Source: Salminus brasiliensis
Taxonomy: Eukaryota > Chordata > Actinopteri > Characiformes > Bryconidae
Assembly (NCBI RefSeq): GCF_030463535.1
Contig: NC_132881.1
Coordinates: 48,178,358 to 48,242,357, forward strand
Direction of reading: 5' to 3'
Length of the DNA: 64,000 bases
Of this stretch, positions 20,196-31,480 are shown in pieces. Position 1 is the first letter of the stretch. Each line of letters begins with the position of its first letter. The notes beneath the pieces were generated by a model. The model did not search any database, had not been told where the DNA came from, and saw nothing but the letters and a program-made list of their open reading frames with translations. The position numbers were made by a program, and so were the translations under genes.

Positions 20196-20818
20196 CTGAG
20201 AGAGAGAATGAGAGAGAGAGAACAGTTATTAATACAGAGAAATTGTAAGGAACACTCTTTTGCACTATATAGACAAAAGTATTGGGACACCTGCTCATTC
20301 AATGTTTCTTCTTAAATCAAGGGGATTAAAAAGAGTTGATCCTAGAGCTGGGCTACGTGGAAATTATGTAACAATATATTTACGCTCTCCAAATACTCTC
20401 CCATACCATGATTTTTACTCAAAATATACTTCTCTCCATTGAATTTAATAAGACCGTACACTCTTTGTGATGAAATGTGCACATAAAAGCATACTGTGTT
20501 CCTTGATAGCACAACTGATCACAATACGATAAAATTACTATACTGCCCAGCTCTAATTGATCCTGCCTTTGTTGGAGTAACTGAAGACTACTTTCTACTA
20601 GATTATGGAGGAGCATTGCTCCCAGACTCATCCCAAAAGTACTGGATGGAGCTCCACCACCATCATTCCAGAGAACACAGTTCTTCCACTGCTCCACAGC
20701 TCCTCAATGCTGGGGGGCTTTTTACCCCTCTATAGCCCATGCCTGGCATTATTAGGCAGCATGGAGCCAATAGAGTCGTCTGGTTTATCTGCTCCATAGA
20801 GTTCAGAGACTAGACTAG

Positions 20819-20864
<46 letters not shown>

Positions 20865-22123
20865 ACGTCTGTCAGCAACGGGTCAGCAGATAACCCCCCC
20901 TGTGAGTCATGGGCCCTGTGACCAATTCACAAATACATGTGAAATACTTCTGATTCTGCATCTGGCTCATTACTCAGCAGTCACTCGTAAAGATTCTCGT
21001 ATGGTCTCTCCTTCAGTTGGCTTATTTAGCTGCTAACTCAGAATAAACAGACAGAACGTACCACCAGGAATGAAGAGAAGAAATCCGGAGACGAAGAAAA
21101 TTGCACTTGAAACTCCTGTAGAGAAAATCAAAACACAAAGCTGATCTTAAGTAAAACAGCCCAAAGCCCGAAGCCCGAGCGTGTAGCTCAGTGGTTCCCA
21201 GACTCGGTGCTGGAGACTTCGTGAATGGCACGCTTAGTGTTTTCCAGCTCGCTCAGTCCATGTACTCAAGTTCACACAGCTGGGCAAAGGAGCCCAAAAT
21301 AGGTCGTATGTGACACAGGTGTGTTCTCTCTCACTCTGTGTGGCAGAGTGATCAGCAAAAGCACACAAGGGCCCGATTTTAGAGATCTTTAGGCGAGCCG
21401 GCAACCGTGCAGCTTAATTTAGGGCGTGTCGGGGTGTCTGCTATCGTAGCGATGGGAAACATACGACTTGCGCTTCTGAAAGTGGGCAGAAGGCATGCAC
21501 TAAGTCTCTTAATTAATCATCGGTGTGTTTTGGGGCATAACGAGAGAGAGAGAGCGCGCGAGAGCAAGAGAGATGCAACCAATCAGAATCTCACCAAATT
21601 CTAGAGTTTTAAAAAGCGAACAGTTAACAAAGGAAATAATCAGCAGAATCATCAGCTGGATACTGAAGAGCTTCACCTCACACACAGCTTTCTGATTTAC
21701 TTTTCAGAAGGAAGATTTTAATAAAGAAAATATTTAATTTAACCCAAAAAAAGTGTTTTCTGTGCTAGAGGCACAGAGCAGAAGCAGAAGTAGTTGAGGA
21801 ATTGTGAAATGCTGTACACTGTGATTTTCTGAGACTGTAATCATATCCTGAAAATCTCATCCCACTGAGACCCAATTCAGCAGAGAACTGAGGGAATAAA
21901 AACCTCCCCTCTAGTTTATAATCTGGTATCTCCCACGTCCTCAACAGCACCAGACTTTAGATTAGAGGACTGAGCTGAACACTGATCCCAAAGAGCAGAA
22001 CTGCTGAAAAGCGCAGCATTATTACACACACTGAATATTCTTCAATGCTCTCACACACTTCAGTCATCAGTGATCTTACCTGCATGAGGGTTTAACTCGA
22101 CTACAATGCCTGTGAAAATCAGA

Positions 22124-22191
<68 letters not shown>

Positions 22192-23242
22192 TTACAAAAG
22201 GTAACAGCTTTAACACACAGCTGACTGTGAGGTTTACTGAGTCATGTGATTTCAGGGCCAAAGTTGGAAGTGAATAACAGAAAGTGCAGAGTCAGCAAGA
22301 CAGCAGATTCTGATTCAGTGTTCAGTGACTGAATCTACAACTGAAATACGGAATTCAGGTTATGACTGATATTGAAGTTCTGCAGATTATCGGCATCAGC
22401 AAGAAATTCTGCTGACAGAAATATTCTAATTTTCTGAGGTACTGAATTTGGGGTTTCATTATGTTGTCAGTTATAACCATCAAAATTAAAAGAAATAAAC
22501 ACTTGAAATATAACAGTCTGTGTGTAATGAATGAATATAATATACAAGTTTCACTTTTTGAATGGAATTACTGAAATAAATCAATTTTCATGATATTCTA
22601 ATTTTATGACCAGCACCTGTACATACACTAATATATATATATAATTTTTTATATACAGCCTATCGCTTTGCTACAAACGAAAAATATATACTCTGTTTCT
22701 AAAACAAACAGGAAATGCTAGGCTAACATCGCTAACAAACACCAGACTCCTAGACCGCCACCAATCCCATCTCTGTAAACACGCCCCCAAAATAGTTTGC
22801 CCATCAACCTGACTATCAAAACTCTTAAGAACCTTCCTAAAAAAAAAATAAAAATGAAGTGACAGAGACCAAAACTCAGAAGAGAACCTCTGTAAGAGCC
22901 TGAAGAACCACTGAGAGGAACCCAGAGCTCCTCCAGAGCTTCATCAGTTTGGTAAACTACTCTTTGGTTAAGAGCAGGATTTGAAGAGGCGTCTGTTCAC
23001 AGATATGAGATTGGTGACAATCCAAACACAGTGTGTTAGCAACGTTATCGTAGCATCTCCCTACAACGTAAAGCCTTGACAGAGCAGTCAGGTTTATCCT
23101 TCAGACTGTAGGAACAGAGAGGAACAGATGGAGACAGGCCTGTGACTGTGTTCAGGTCTTACCAACTCCAGTGATGAGGAGGAGAAATGAGGCCAACACT
23201 ACTTTCCTGTTCTTCTTTATTAAAGGATGAGATGTCCACCTG

Positions 23243-23283
<41 letters not shown>

Positions 23284-24993
23284 AAAACAATGTGAGAATA
23301 CGAGTATACATCACTTTTACTCCACTGTAATAAATACAAACGACACTATTAGCGCCCTCTCATGCGCGCCCATACACATGCATTTGTTGACAAGCTGGGA
23401 GAAACAGAAGCAGCATCTGATTTGAAAGCAGCTTTTGGAGATACATGGTATTGCAGTGTTTTGCAGTTCTGGCGAGCATTTTCCAGCCTGTTTTGAGCCC
23501 AGAGTAGCAACAATCTGAGGAGCCATTCTCCCAAACACCGTCAGCAGAGTGTCACAACGATTCTGGAGCTGTTCTCAGATATTGATTTTACATAATGTTG
23601 CTTTAAAGCAATAATTTGGTCAAAAATCTAATTTTAGTTTGCTCATTTGGGTGTCTGAAGTGTCTAGTGTGTGAGAGTGTGTGTACACATACCCGCAGCA
23701 GTGTGCAGACAGCTGTGTGACAGAGCTGAGGGTGCTGAAGGACCACTGGGAGCTGCAGTAGGACAGTGTGGCTGGATCACTGAAACACAGCAGTGATTAA
23801 AAAGCATTAAATCACAACAGAAGCAGAGTTTTTCTAAAGAAACCAAGACTAAATTATAAGTAAATCCAATGATTTTGCACAATTTCTGTGTCATTAAAAT
23901 GTCCACATGTAAAGAAAAAAAAAATCAAACTGACCTGATTTTGAAAAAGTTATTAAAGGAGGAATTCACAGGGCTGCCCAGGACCTCTTCGTTTTCCAGG
24001 TTCTGGGAATAAACACAAAACAGAGGGAGCTTTAAAACACTCTTACACCACAACCCAGCTGCACCAATGAGACCTAAAATTAATCAATCAATTAAACGTT
24101 AAACTAAAAGTTTTATCAACAAACAAACAAACAAATGAGTCTAATAAACTGATGAGTTTTGGTAAAGAACCTTTTGTAGATTTTTAATATCGGTTCTATA
24201 TGTTGCACCAAAAAGGATTTTACCATTGTCCGACAGAGGCAAAGAACCTACTGCATTGTTACATCCCAAAAGGGCAGAGCAGAGGCAACATACACACACA
24301 TACAAACAAACACTACAGGGACAAAAGTATTGGGACACCTGCTCTTTCACTGTTTCTACTGTCCAGGATTTTTCCTTCTATCAAATTCTACAGCACTGCT
24401 GTAGAGATCTGATTGCATTCAGCCACTAGAGCATTGTTAGTGAGGTCAGAATGTTAAATGATGATGATCACCACCCCACCTCCTCATCCCCAACTCATCC
24501 CAAAAGTACTAGAAGAAGCACCACCTTTATAGAGCTTTATACCCCCCTAGTCCTCGCTTGGCATTGTGCCAATAGGATCATCTAGTTGATCTACTCCAGA
24601 GAGTCCTATTCTATTGGCAGTACTTCTTCTCGACAGGGACAAGACAAGCTGTGTGTGCATTTGCACATCTGTGTCAGCAATGGGTGCAACTTTAAAGTAG
24701 CTGAATGCATTTATTAGAAGGGGTGTCCACAAATATTTGGACATAAGCTATTTTTAACACTGAGATCTTTACTGGTCAGTCGGTACCTGGTACTTCAGGT
24801 TGCTGTGTTCAGCGGAGCCGGCCGAAGCTGAAGGAAGACTCTGTGGCTTGGTGAATGAGAGCGGGCCGAAGGTCATCTCACCATCCCGGTCCTTCTCTCG
24901 ACCCTTCCATCCATCCAGACTTCCCTCTGGCCCCACCCCCTCATCATCCCCCTCCAGTGAGAAGGCATCGTCGATGGTGAACTGCGTCGCCAT
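20113..24993 (-). CDS. tmem134: Transmembrane protein 134, complete, seven coding exons
   Basis: Small two-pass membrane protein of the TMEM134 family, whose molecular role is poorly known. Joining (minus) 24993-24787, 24002-23935, 23779-23693, 23239-23163, 22124-22080, 21115-21062 and 20195-20113 gives 206 residues; human is about 195. All introns are GT-AG and phases agree. Residues 1-120 are hydrophilic and probably cytosolic, opening with QFTIDDAF as in mammals and holding SSQWSFSTLSS. Then come HPLIKKNRKVVLASFLL, a first membrane helix at about 134-155 and a second at about 163-188. The C-terminus GFKFFYLPYFEK is nearly identical to the mammalian one. No disruption is seen. It converges on irf2, with about 7 kb between the stop codons. 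Confidence 0.95.
20263..20884 (-). mobile_element. Family A TIR element, reverse orientation, interrupted by a nested insertion
   Basis: It begins CACTATATAGACAAAAG. After AAAAAGAGTTGATCC it is broken by a 213-bp insertion, then resumes with TGCCTTTGTTGGAGTAACTG. The right part includes the (TG)n array at about 20820-20862 and the CAGCAACGGGT landmark, but lacks the last terminus. Confidence 0.7.
20335..20563. mobile_element. Nested hAT-type MITE with target duplication
   Basis: A 213-bp insert (20343-20555) starts TAGAGCTGGGC and ends with its exact reverse complement GCCCAGCTCTA. It is flanked by GTTGATCC and ATTGATCC, an 8-bp duplication with one mismatch. Eight-bp duplications and TAGAG-type termini fit the hAT superfamily. 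It interrupts a family A element, so it is the younger insertion. Confidence 0.75.
21062..21115 (-). CDS. tmem134: tmem134 coding exon 6
   Basis: Encodes GVSSAIFFVSGFLLFIPG, most of the second membrane helix. Acceptor CTCTACAG, donor GTACGT on the minus strand. Confidence 0.94.
21372..21608 (+). mobile_element. Fragment of a Harbinger-like MITE
   Basis: It starts GGCCCGATTTTAGAGATC and shares GGGCGTGTC, AGCGATGGGAAA and AATCATCGGTGTGTTTTGGG with the longer copy at 30423-30970. The right end is missing. Superfamily is tentative. Confidence 0.45.
22080..22124 (-). CDS. tmem134: tmem134 coding exon 5 (45 bp)
   Basis: Encodes ALIFTGIVVELNPHA, the end of the first membrane helix and the inter-helix loop. 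The acceptor CTCAG lies at the end of a ~60-bp CT array (plus-strand GA run 22125-22188). Donor GTAAGA. Confidence 0.92.
22125..22188. repeat. (GA)n array; (CT)n splice-acceptor tract of tmem134 on the minus strand
   Basis: About 32 GA units. On the minus strand they form an uninterrupted CT polypyrimidine tract directly before the CTCAG acceptor of the 45-bp tmem134 exon. Confidence 0.92.
22189..23162 (-). other. tmem134 intron, unique sequence
   Basis: No exon or clear mobile element is seen. A short TA run is at about 22631-22642 and an A-rich stretch near 22841. Confidence 0.45.
23163..23239 (-). CDS. tmem134: tmem134 coding exon 4
   Basis: Encodes WTSHPLIKKNRKVVLASF and LLLITGV, the start of the first membrane helix. 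The acceptor TTCAG follows a minus-strand (TG)n run (plus-strand CA 23245-23282). Donor GTAAGA. Confidence 0.95.
23245..23282. repeat. (CA)n array beside a tmem134 acceptor
   Basis: About 19 CA units start four bases upstream (minus sense) of the tmem134 acceptor AG at 23241-23240, so a TG tract replaces part of the usual pyrimidine tract. Confidence 0.9.
23693..23779 (-). CDS. tmem134: tmem134 coding exon 3
   Basis: Encodes DPATLSYCSSQWSFSTLSS and VTQLSAHCC; SSQWSFST is a family signature. Acceptor TTTCAG, donor GTATGT. Confidence 0.94.
23935..24002 (-). CDS. tmem134: tmem134 coding exon 2
   Basis: Encodes NLENEEVLGSPVNSSFNNFF and KI; NLEN is shared with mammalian TMEM134. Acceptor TTCCCAG, donor GTCAGT. 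Confidence 0.92.
24311..24746 (-). mobile_element. Family A TIR element inside tmem134 intron 2, reverse orientation
   Basis: The left end reads CACTACAGGGACAAAAGTATT and the right end TGTCCACAAATATTTGGAC. It carries the family landmarks but is more diverged (AGAAGAAGCACCACC). It lies between tmem134 coding exons 1 and 2. Confidence 0.7.
24787..24993 (-). CDS. tmem134: tmem134 coding exon 1
   Basis: Encodes residues 1-69: MATQFTIDDAFSLEGDD, a Gly/Asp/Lys-rich stretch, then MTFGPLSF and NLKYQ. The ATG at 24993 is chosen because FTIDDAF aligns with the mammalian N-terminus. The exon extends to 25037, where a CCCTGCAG acceptor shows that a non-coding exon lies upstream. Confidence 0.95.
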
Positions 24994-25037
24994 AGCTACA
25001 CACCCTCAGGCACTCACTGGGTGACGGACGGCGATCA

Positions 25038-26167
25038 CTGCAGGGAAGACGGATGAACCAGTTTCATTACTAAATAAAACCAGTTTCAATTAACAAGACA
25101 TCGAGCTCCTAAAGCCCCACTCCAGACCCAGAGCGTAGCTGGGTCGGTTTGTTTACCTCTCCTGGTCTCACTTCAATTAATGTTTACAACGGCTTTTAAA
25201 TCCAGAGCATCAGATAATGTAGCTAACAAGTAATAATAATAACAATAATAATAACAGTCTCATTGATTTGACAGAACAGACAGAGTTATACAGCGTTGGA
25301 TTAGTTGATTCCTAATGGTTAATAGTGGTAAATCTGACAGCCTTCAGTTCTACCAGTGAAGGCCGACCACTGGGAGAGCTTATTTAGATAAATCTGCCCA
25401 GATACCACGGAGAGAACAATCCTGATTGGACAATTTTGTGCTACAGAACTAAATACTGTAATATCGTGGCGTTTGGCCTGACTCTGGCCTACAAAGCCAA
25501 GACTGGACCGGCCAGCTCCTCCGTACTTGATGGCGATGGTCAAAAGCCGATCTGCACCAAGAGCCCTTCCAGCTTCAAGTACGGCTCGGCTCGACCCGCC
25601 ATCCTTTAAGATCCACGGAAGACGAGCGTCCAGACTTTTTACTGTCCTGCACCGAAGTGGAGGAACGAACTTCCCCTGGGTGTCCGAACAGCAGAGTCCA
25701 ACGCTCTCTGTCCTCAAACCCAGACTGATATTGACTTGTGTTTAGTAGTGTCTTAACTTGAACTTTAGTCTATTTAAACTAGCTGAGTTTTTCTTAAGTA
25801 AACAGCAAAGCACTTTTGTAAGTCGCTCTGGAGAAGAGCGTCTGCTAAAGGCCATAAATGTAAATGTTTAAACAGCAGCTTCATTCTACAGAAGATCAAA
25901 AGTTATTTTTTTAATTCACAGAAATCTATAGACCTTCTCTAAAGGCACTGAAGGCTCCTCACTGGTTAAGACCCTTGTTTTATTCAGTTTAGTTCAATTC
26001 AAAGCAGCTTTGCAGAGATCCGGGTTGGAGCCTCTTTAGAGCGAGCTAGTGGCAACTCCTTAAAGTCGAGAGGAACCAGGACTTAAAAAGGGGAACCCAT
26101 CCTCTTCGGGTCGACACCGGATAAAAAAACAACAACACTAATGTATGCGTGTGTGTGTGTGTGGGTG

Positions 26168-26204
<37 letters not shown>

Positions 26205-26700
26205 CATAAATAAAGTAAATTGTAGGCTTTGCCAGAGTTTCATCTGAGAGGTATTGCCCCATCTGCTGCAGTAACAGCCTCCATTCTTCTTTAAAGGCTC
26301 TACTACTCCATTTGTTGGAAACATTGCTGTAAGAAGTTGATAGCACTCAGCCAAACACAGCACTAGTGAGCTTAGGTTGGATCATTAACGACAGGTCATG
26401 CAGTCCTACAGTGTGAGGAAGCACAGAATCCAGTGTATTCGAGGCGAGCTGCTGATCACCTGCTGCTCAGGCTGTGAGAAGAGTGTGCGGACCTGCAGGA
26501 CTAGCAGTTAGCATCATGCTAAATGGTGTACATTGGCTTCCGTTGATTGTTAGCGACGTTAGCTTCGGAGCTCCAGGGTAAAACTGAAGAAGCTAGCTAG
26601 CTCAACTGACTGGGGGGGTTTAGGGTGGGAGGGTTTGGGATCAGGGCTGTAAACAGGTGCTTGGTTTAATGAGTCACAGGTTACTGCAGCACCTGACTGA

Positions 26701-26758
<58 letters not shown>

Positions 26759-26917
26759 CCCAGTAAAAGAAACCCGTAAACCCTTCACTGGGGAAGCCCA
26801 GCTCTGGAGGTCCGCAGCAGGGAGAGGAGGGCCGTGTGTCCAGGGGAAGCTCAGCCCGACCCCGGAGCTGTAGCCTCGGCTCCGCGGATCCGCAGAAAAG
26901 CCAAACTCCAGACTTAC
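25038..26917 (-). other. tmem134 first intron with SINE tail and microsatellites
   Basis: A V-SINE-like 3' tail (AAGTCGCTCTGGAGAAGAGC) is at 25817-25867. A TG/TA run is at about 26145-26200. A pure (CAA)n array lies at about 26702-26757. The 25,320-25,720 segment is unique GC-balanced DNA with an open minus-strand frame, but it shows no recognisable domain. Confidence 0.45.
26702..26757. repeat. (CAA)n trinucleotide array
   Basis: About 18 uninterrupted CAA units, just inside the first intron of tmem134. Confidence 0.9.
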
Positions 26918-27158
26918 TGTCGAGGTTCCTCCTTCTCAGAGCGCCACACGCCGACGCTTAGGCCCCAGTCCTCCTCCTCGCCATGTAAACTAACCTAATA
27001 AACAGACTTTAAGTATTAAAATAATAAAGTTTATAAACTTTCCGCAGCTGCAGCAACTTTCCTCCAGCGCCGCAGATCTCGCTCTCTGTCTCGCTCAGCG
27101 CTTCCCTCGCCGCCCGCAGCAGCGCGGAGCTCCGCATCGCCCCCAGCGGCCTGGAAGC

Positions 27159-27192
<34 letters not shown>

Positions 27193-27240
27193 GAGGACAG
27201 GAGCGAGCCCAGCTCTTCTTAAAGGTGAACTCGGGGCCCC
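26780..27240 (-). promoter_or_regulatory. tmem134: CpG-rich tmem134 promoter and non-coding first exon
   Basis: GC- and CpG-rich block. On the minus strand a good donor GTAAGT follows base 26918, matching the need for a non-coding exon spliced to the acceptor at 25037. The exon would lie at about 26918 to 27000, start unknown. A (CAG)n run at about 27157-27190 lies just upstream. Confidence 0.45.
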
Positions 27241-29006
27241 ATGCAGATTTCCATTTGGACCCCCCCCCCTGCATTTGCCCAACAGGGGCAGCAGCCAGCA
27301 GCAGAAATTGATTAATCTAGTATATATATATATAAAAAAAAAAATTAAAAATGGCTTTTACCTGTTTAATACTGTTTCATTTTATCATTCAATGTTATTT
27401 TTAAATATATATATATATTTTTGCATGATATCTTGGTGCTCTTGGGGGCCCCCTGATGGCACTGAGGCCCTAAGCAGCCGCCTAATTCGCCTAAATTATG
27501 GGTTTAAAAAGTCATTCAGAGTGTTTTGGTGTGAAAATTATTTATTTAATTAATTTATTATTTATTTATTGTGATTATTATGTTATGATATTATGGTTAT
27601 GCTGCACACCTGAGCAGTAGAGCTGTCTTATGTGGTGGTTCTTTGACTTATTTATCAATAACTAATAAATAGTTCTGATCAGAGGAGGACGGGTCGAGTT
27701 TCTTCCTCCAGCTCTGAGGGAGGTTCTCCTGCACGGTGGTCTTCACTGGCTGCTCACTGGGGGTCTTAGGTTTTCATGTCTTCTTATGATGTTGATTTCT
27801 TGTCTGTTTACTAATTTGATTGATAAATAAGGAGTGTGAACCTCAAACACTGATGTTTCTCCTTCCCAGAGACCCAGAACCTAAACAGCAGCTGTAAAAC
27901 AGGCCAATGCGAAAACCCCGGAACTGCGAGGTAACAGTCCTGACTCGTTAAAGTTACACCCCCAACAGTTCCAACATCTCTAGAGAAAGCTCAAGTCAAA
28001 GCTGGTGAAGTGGTAAAACGCGACGGCGACCTCAGGAGAACATGCTGTTGTTGATACTGGAGAGCAGCTCATCACCTCCAGACTGGGCTAGTTATGAGAA
28101 CAGGGGGATGGGCATTACTGATACCGAGTGCTGATTGGTTGGCTAGCTGACGCTGGAGTTACGGCCGGTTACGACACCACTGCTTCGTTTGGTGATAACA
28201 ATGGCCAGCAGTTAAGGTCCTGGCCAGATAATCTACTCTCTACATGCTCTCTGCTACACCTTCTGTAGTTCTGTCTGGCCCTCTGGTGGTCAGGGCCCTG
28301 GGCTTGGGCCCCTAATGCGCACTAGAGAGACACTAAAAAAATCTTAAAGGGTCCCCAGAGTTTAAATATTGAAGATTTCCTCTTTACGTCTGTTTTTTAC
28401 AGGGTTTTACACCCTTTGTTTTTCTGTCTGAGGGTTCAGTAACATTATTTCTGCCTGTGTGTGTTTTTCAGTCTCACCGCTAGATGGCACCATTACATTG
28501 TCAAGGAAATGGAAAGGTCATTTCAGTGCTTTTGATACTGAACACTGAGCTCCCCTCAAATAACAGCTGTTCAAGCTAGGTTCTGCTGTATCTACACTCC
28601 TACAATAAAGGGCACTACAAAGGGTGGTTTGTAGAGTGATGTAGATTTATTTTTTGTCCCATAAACCATTTTTGTTGTTGTTGTTGTTAAAGAGATGTGT
28701 GTGATGAACCTTTTAAAGATTTATATATATATATTTAATATACTGCCAGCCCCCTCAAAAAACACACTCTAATATTTCAATGGACCGCTTTTAGCTTTTC
28801 AAACGATTCTCAAATGGGGTTCAGGTCTGGACTCTGTGGTGGCCAATCAACGTGTGCAAATGAGCCATAATTCCCCCCAAACCAGCCTTTCACAATTTGA
28901 GCCCGGCAAATTCTTGGGGACCCCCTGATGACATTGCGGGCGTCTAATTTGAATATGCCTTGAGCCGGCACCACCACCACCGAGTTTTTTTAGACTGAAT
29001 TGAATA
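27241..29006. other. Intergenic with LINE-tail-like repeat
   Basis: A ~230-bp segment at about 27510-27740 (TTTTGGTGTGAAAATTATTT..., GATCAGAGGAGGACGGGTCG) recurs at 29007-29260. It resembles the 3' region of a fish non-LTR element. The rest is AT-rich, with no gene. Confidence 0.4.
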
Positions 29007-29260
29007 GATTAGTGTTTTGGTGTGAAAATTATTTATTTAATTCATTTATTATTTATTTATTGTGATTATTATGTTATGATATTAAGGTTATGCTGCACAT
29101 CTGAGCAGTAGAGCTGTCTTATGTGGTGGTTCTGTGACTTTTATTAATAATTTATCAATAGTTCTGATCAGAGGAGGACGGGTCGGTCCCCCTTGCGAGT
29201 CTTGGTTCCTCCCAAGGTTTCTTCCTCCAGCTCTGAGGGAGGTTGTCCTGCACTGTGGTC
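29007..29260. repeat. Second copy of the 27510-27740 dispersed repeat
   Basis: It shares TTTTGGTGTGAAAATTATTT, GAGCAGTAGAGCTGTCTTAT and GATCAGAGGAGGACGGGTCG with the first copy, about 1.5 kb away in the same orientation. A related tail (AAGCGGCTTTGTGACGACAG) appears at about 35610. Confidence 0.65.
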
Positions 29261-30015
29261 TGTGGTCTTGCATTGTCATCTTGGGATGTGCCGGTGCCAC
29301 CAGGGAAGAAAAAAAAAAATCCACTGATGGACTATCCTGGGCCTTCAGTGACCTTATTTTTTAGGCTTATAACGCTGCTGAACCTCGACCTGACCTCCTG
29401 CAGCAGCTCCAGATCAAAGCACTGCCCCCACGGGCTCGTACAGTAGGCACCAGACATGATGAGTGCATCACTTTAGCCGCCTCTCTTCTCACCCTGACAT
29501 GCCCATCGCTCTGGAACAGGGTAAATCTGGACTCATTAGACCACATGACCTTCTTCCATTGCTCCAGAGTCCAAGCTTTATGCTCCCTAGCAAATTGAAG
29601 GCGTTTCTGCCGGTTAGCCTCACTGACCAGTGCTTTTCTTAAGGCTACACAGCTGTTTAGTCCCAATCAAGATTCACTCCTCAAAGAGGAGGTTTCCCCA
29701 CCATCCTTCCACTTTTTAATAAGGCATTGGACTCTTCTTAACCCGATTTCAGTAGTTTCAGCATCGCCTTAGTTGTTTTCTCTGCTTGCCAATAATCTGA
29801 CCCTTCTGAAACAGGTGAACAGCTTTTCCTCGACCACAGGATGTGTCTTTCCACCTGGTTGTTTAAGAAAGAGAAGCTGCTCACTGCATCAGTCAGGGTT
29901 AAATAACTTGTTGCCAGCTGAAACATAATCACCCATGCAGTAATTATCCAATGGGAGGCTCTTACCTATTTGCTTAGTTAAATCCAGGTGGTGACCTTTT
30001 TTTGGCCACTCAAAG
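29235..30015 (-). pseudogene. Decayed Tc1/mariner transposase
   Basis: Minus-strand frames at 29666-29367 read SEANRQKRLQFAREHKAWT, LEQWKKVMWSNESRF and HSSCLVPTV, matching the catalytic half of Tc1-type transposases. Further on, around 29310-29250, a separate frame reads GTGTSQDDNAR, from the second-aspartate region. The first catalytic aspartate (usually WSDESRF) is Asn. The N-terminal part (around 29940-29700) and the link to the second block are broken by frameshifts, stops and a deletion. The upstream edge carries CCAGGTGGTGACC, typical of the element's end. It cannot encode an active enzyme. Confidence 0.75.
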
Positions 30016-30422
30016 AACCCATTGTAGAGTCTTTATTTCTAAGAATGTGGATCTGTAAATGTGTCTTTAGCTTTACGCTTGAGCTACGAGGCTAATGTAG
30101 TAGTGTAGTAATGAAAGCCTACACCCTACCGTTACATACTGGCTAAATCATCACAGTATTCTCAAAGTATGAGGAGGTGTCCAGTAATCTCTACCTGTTT
30201 ACTGACTTGATTGTGTGCTTTCTGACACTGTCAGACTCTCTGTCATTTATATGAAGGATAATATGATACAGCGTTAGAACTCATTAATACTCCTGTGGCT
30301 GAATACAATCAAATCCCCACAGCATGTACCAGCATTTAAAAATAGGACTGCAGTGGAGCAATACCCTAGAATTCAGAAGAAACTATGGAGGAACCTATGA
30401 TTTTACTAAAACATTTTACAAA

Positions 30423-30970
30423 GGGCTCTACTTTAGCGATCTTGATTTAGGGGGCGTGTCAGTGTGTCTTTGCTATGGTAACGATGGGAAAAGTTTGCCT
30501 TGCTTGGCTCGAGATGCTCAAAAGTCATGTACTGAGTCTCTTAATGAATCATGGGTGTGTTTTTTTGGGCGTAACATGCAGTAATAAACCAGAGAGCCTT
30601 TAAGAGCCAGGTGCGGTCTGACTGACCTTGGCGGATTGCTATTGCAGTGGTGTAAAGCGTGGGGGCGGGGGTACGAGCGACGGGCTGCACGTGCCTGTGT
30701 TGACAATTCATTGCCGAGATAGCAACGACCGTCTGATTGACGAACGTCTGTGTAGGCTTTCTAGGTTTTCAGTCAGTGGTGCACCTCTGGGCCGAGATAC
30801 ACAGCAATACTCCAGAAACTGACCTGAACACCCCTCATTTCGAGACACAATTCACAATCAACGCTGCTGATGAAACGATGCAGGCGGAAGGACTGAAAAT
30901 AGACTGTTAGCAGGGTGGAAGATAGCAATGAGCATCGCAACACGTCTTGCGCAGGGTGTAAGATAGGGCC
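30423..30970. mobile_element. MITE with GGGC(C/T)CTA termini, Harbinger-like
   Basis: It begins GGGCTCTACTTTAGCGATC and ends ...GTGTAAGATAGGGCCC, so the ends are imperfect inverted repeats. It shares internal sequence with the fragment at 21372-21608. No transposase. The Harbinger label rests on remembered end sequences only. Confidence 0.45.
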
Positions 30971-31063
30971 CATAAAGTGTTACACAAGCTAAACTGAATA
31001 AAACAAGGGTATTACCAGTGAGGAACCTCCAGGGCCTTCAGAGGTCTAATGATTTCTGGGGAA

Positions 31064-31094
<31 letters not shown>

Positions 31095-31195
31095 GTATCT
31101 GTAATTGGTTGAGAGTTCACTGGTAGAACTAAAGAATTAGGAACCAACCAATCGTGTTCTGATTTACAGCAGGTAGAACCAGTTTCGAGGCATGG

Positions 31196-31480
31196 ACTCT
31201 ACAAGACCTCTGGTATCTGGACACCTTCAGATGTTAGCAGTAGATCCTGTAAGTCCTGTAAGGTGTGAGGTGGGCAGGGCCTTCATGAGCATCACTGAGC
31301 CTTAGACACCCATGACCTTGTCACCGGTTCACCGACTGTCCTTTGTTGGAGCACTTTTGGTAGATTCTGACCACTGCATACGGGGAGGAACACCCCACAA
31401 GACCTGCCTGATGTTCTGGAGATGTTCTGACCCAGTCATTATCTAGAACATCACAGTTTGGTTCTTGTCAAAGTGACTCA
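31196..31480 (-). mobile_element. Tc1-like derivative, truncated copy in reverse
   Basis: It is the reverse-sense relative of 18924-19307 and 57203-57620: GATGTTCTGGAGATGTTCTG, GACCCAGTCATTATCTAGAA and CACTTTTGGTAGATTCTGAC are complements of their landmarks. The TIRs are missing. Confidence 0.55.

Noticed and set aside
25319-25745. Open frames of 132 and 72 codons inside tmem134 intron 1
   Set aside because: No recognisable homology or splice evidence. Kept as unannotated intron sequence.
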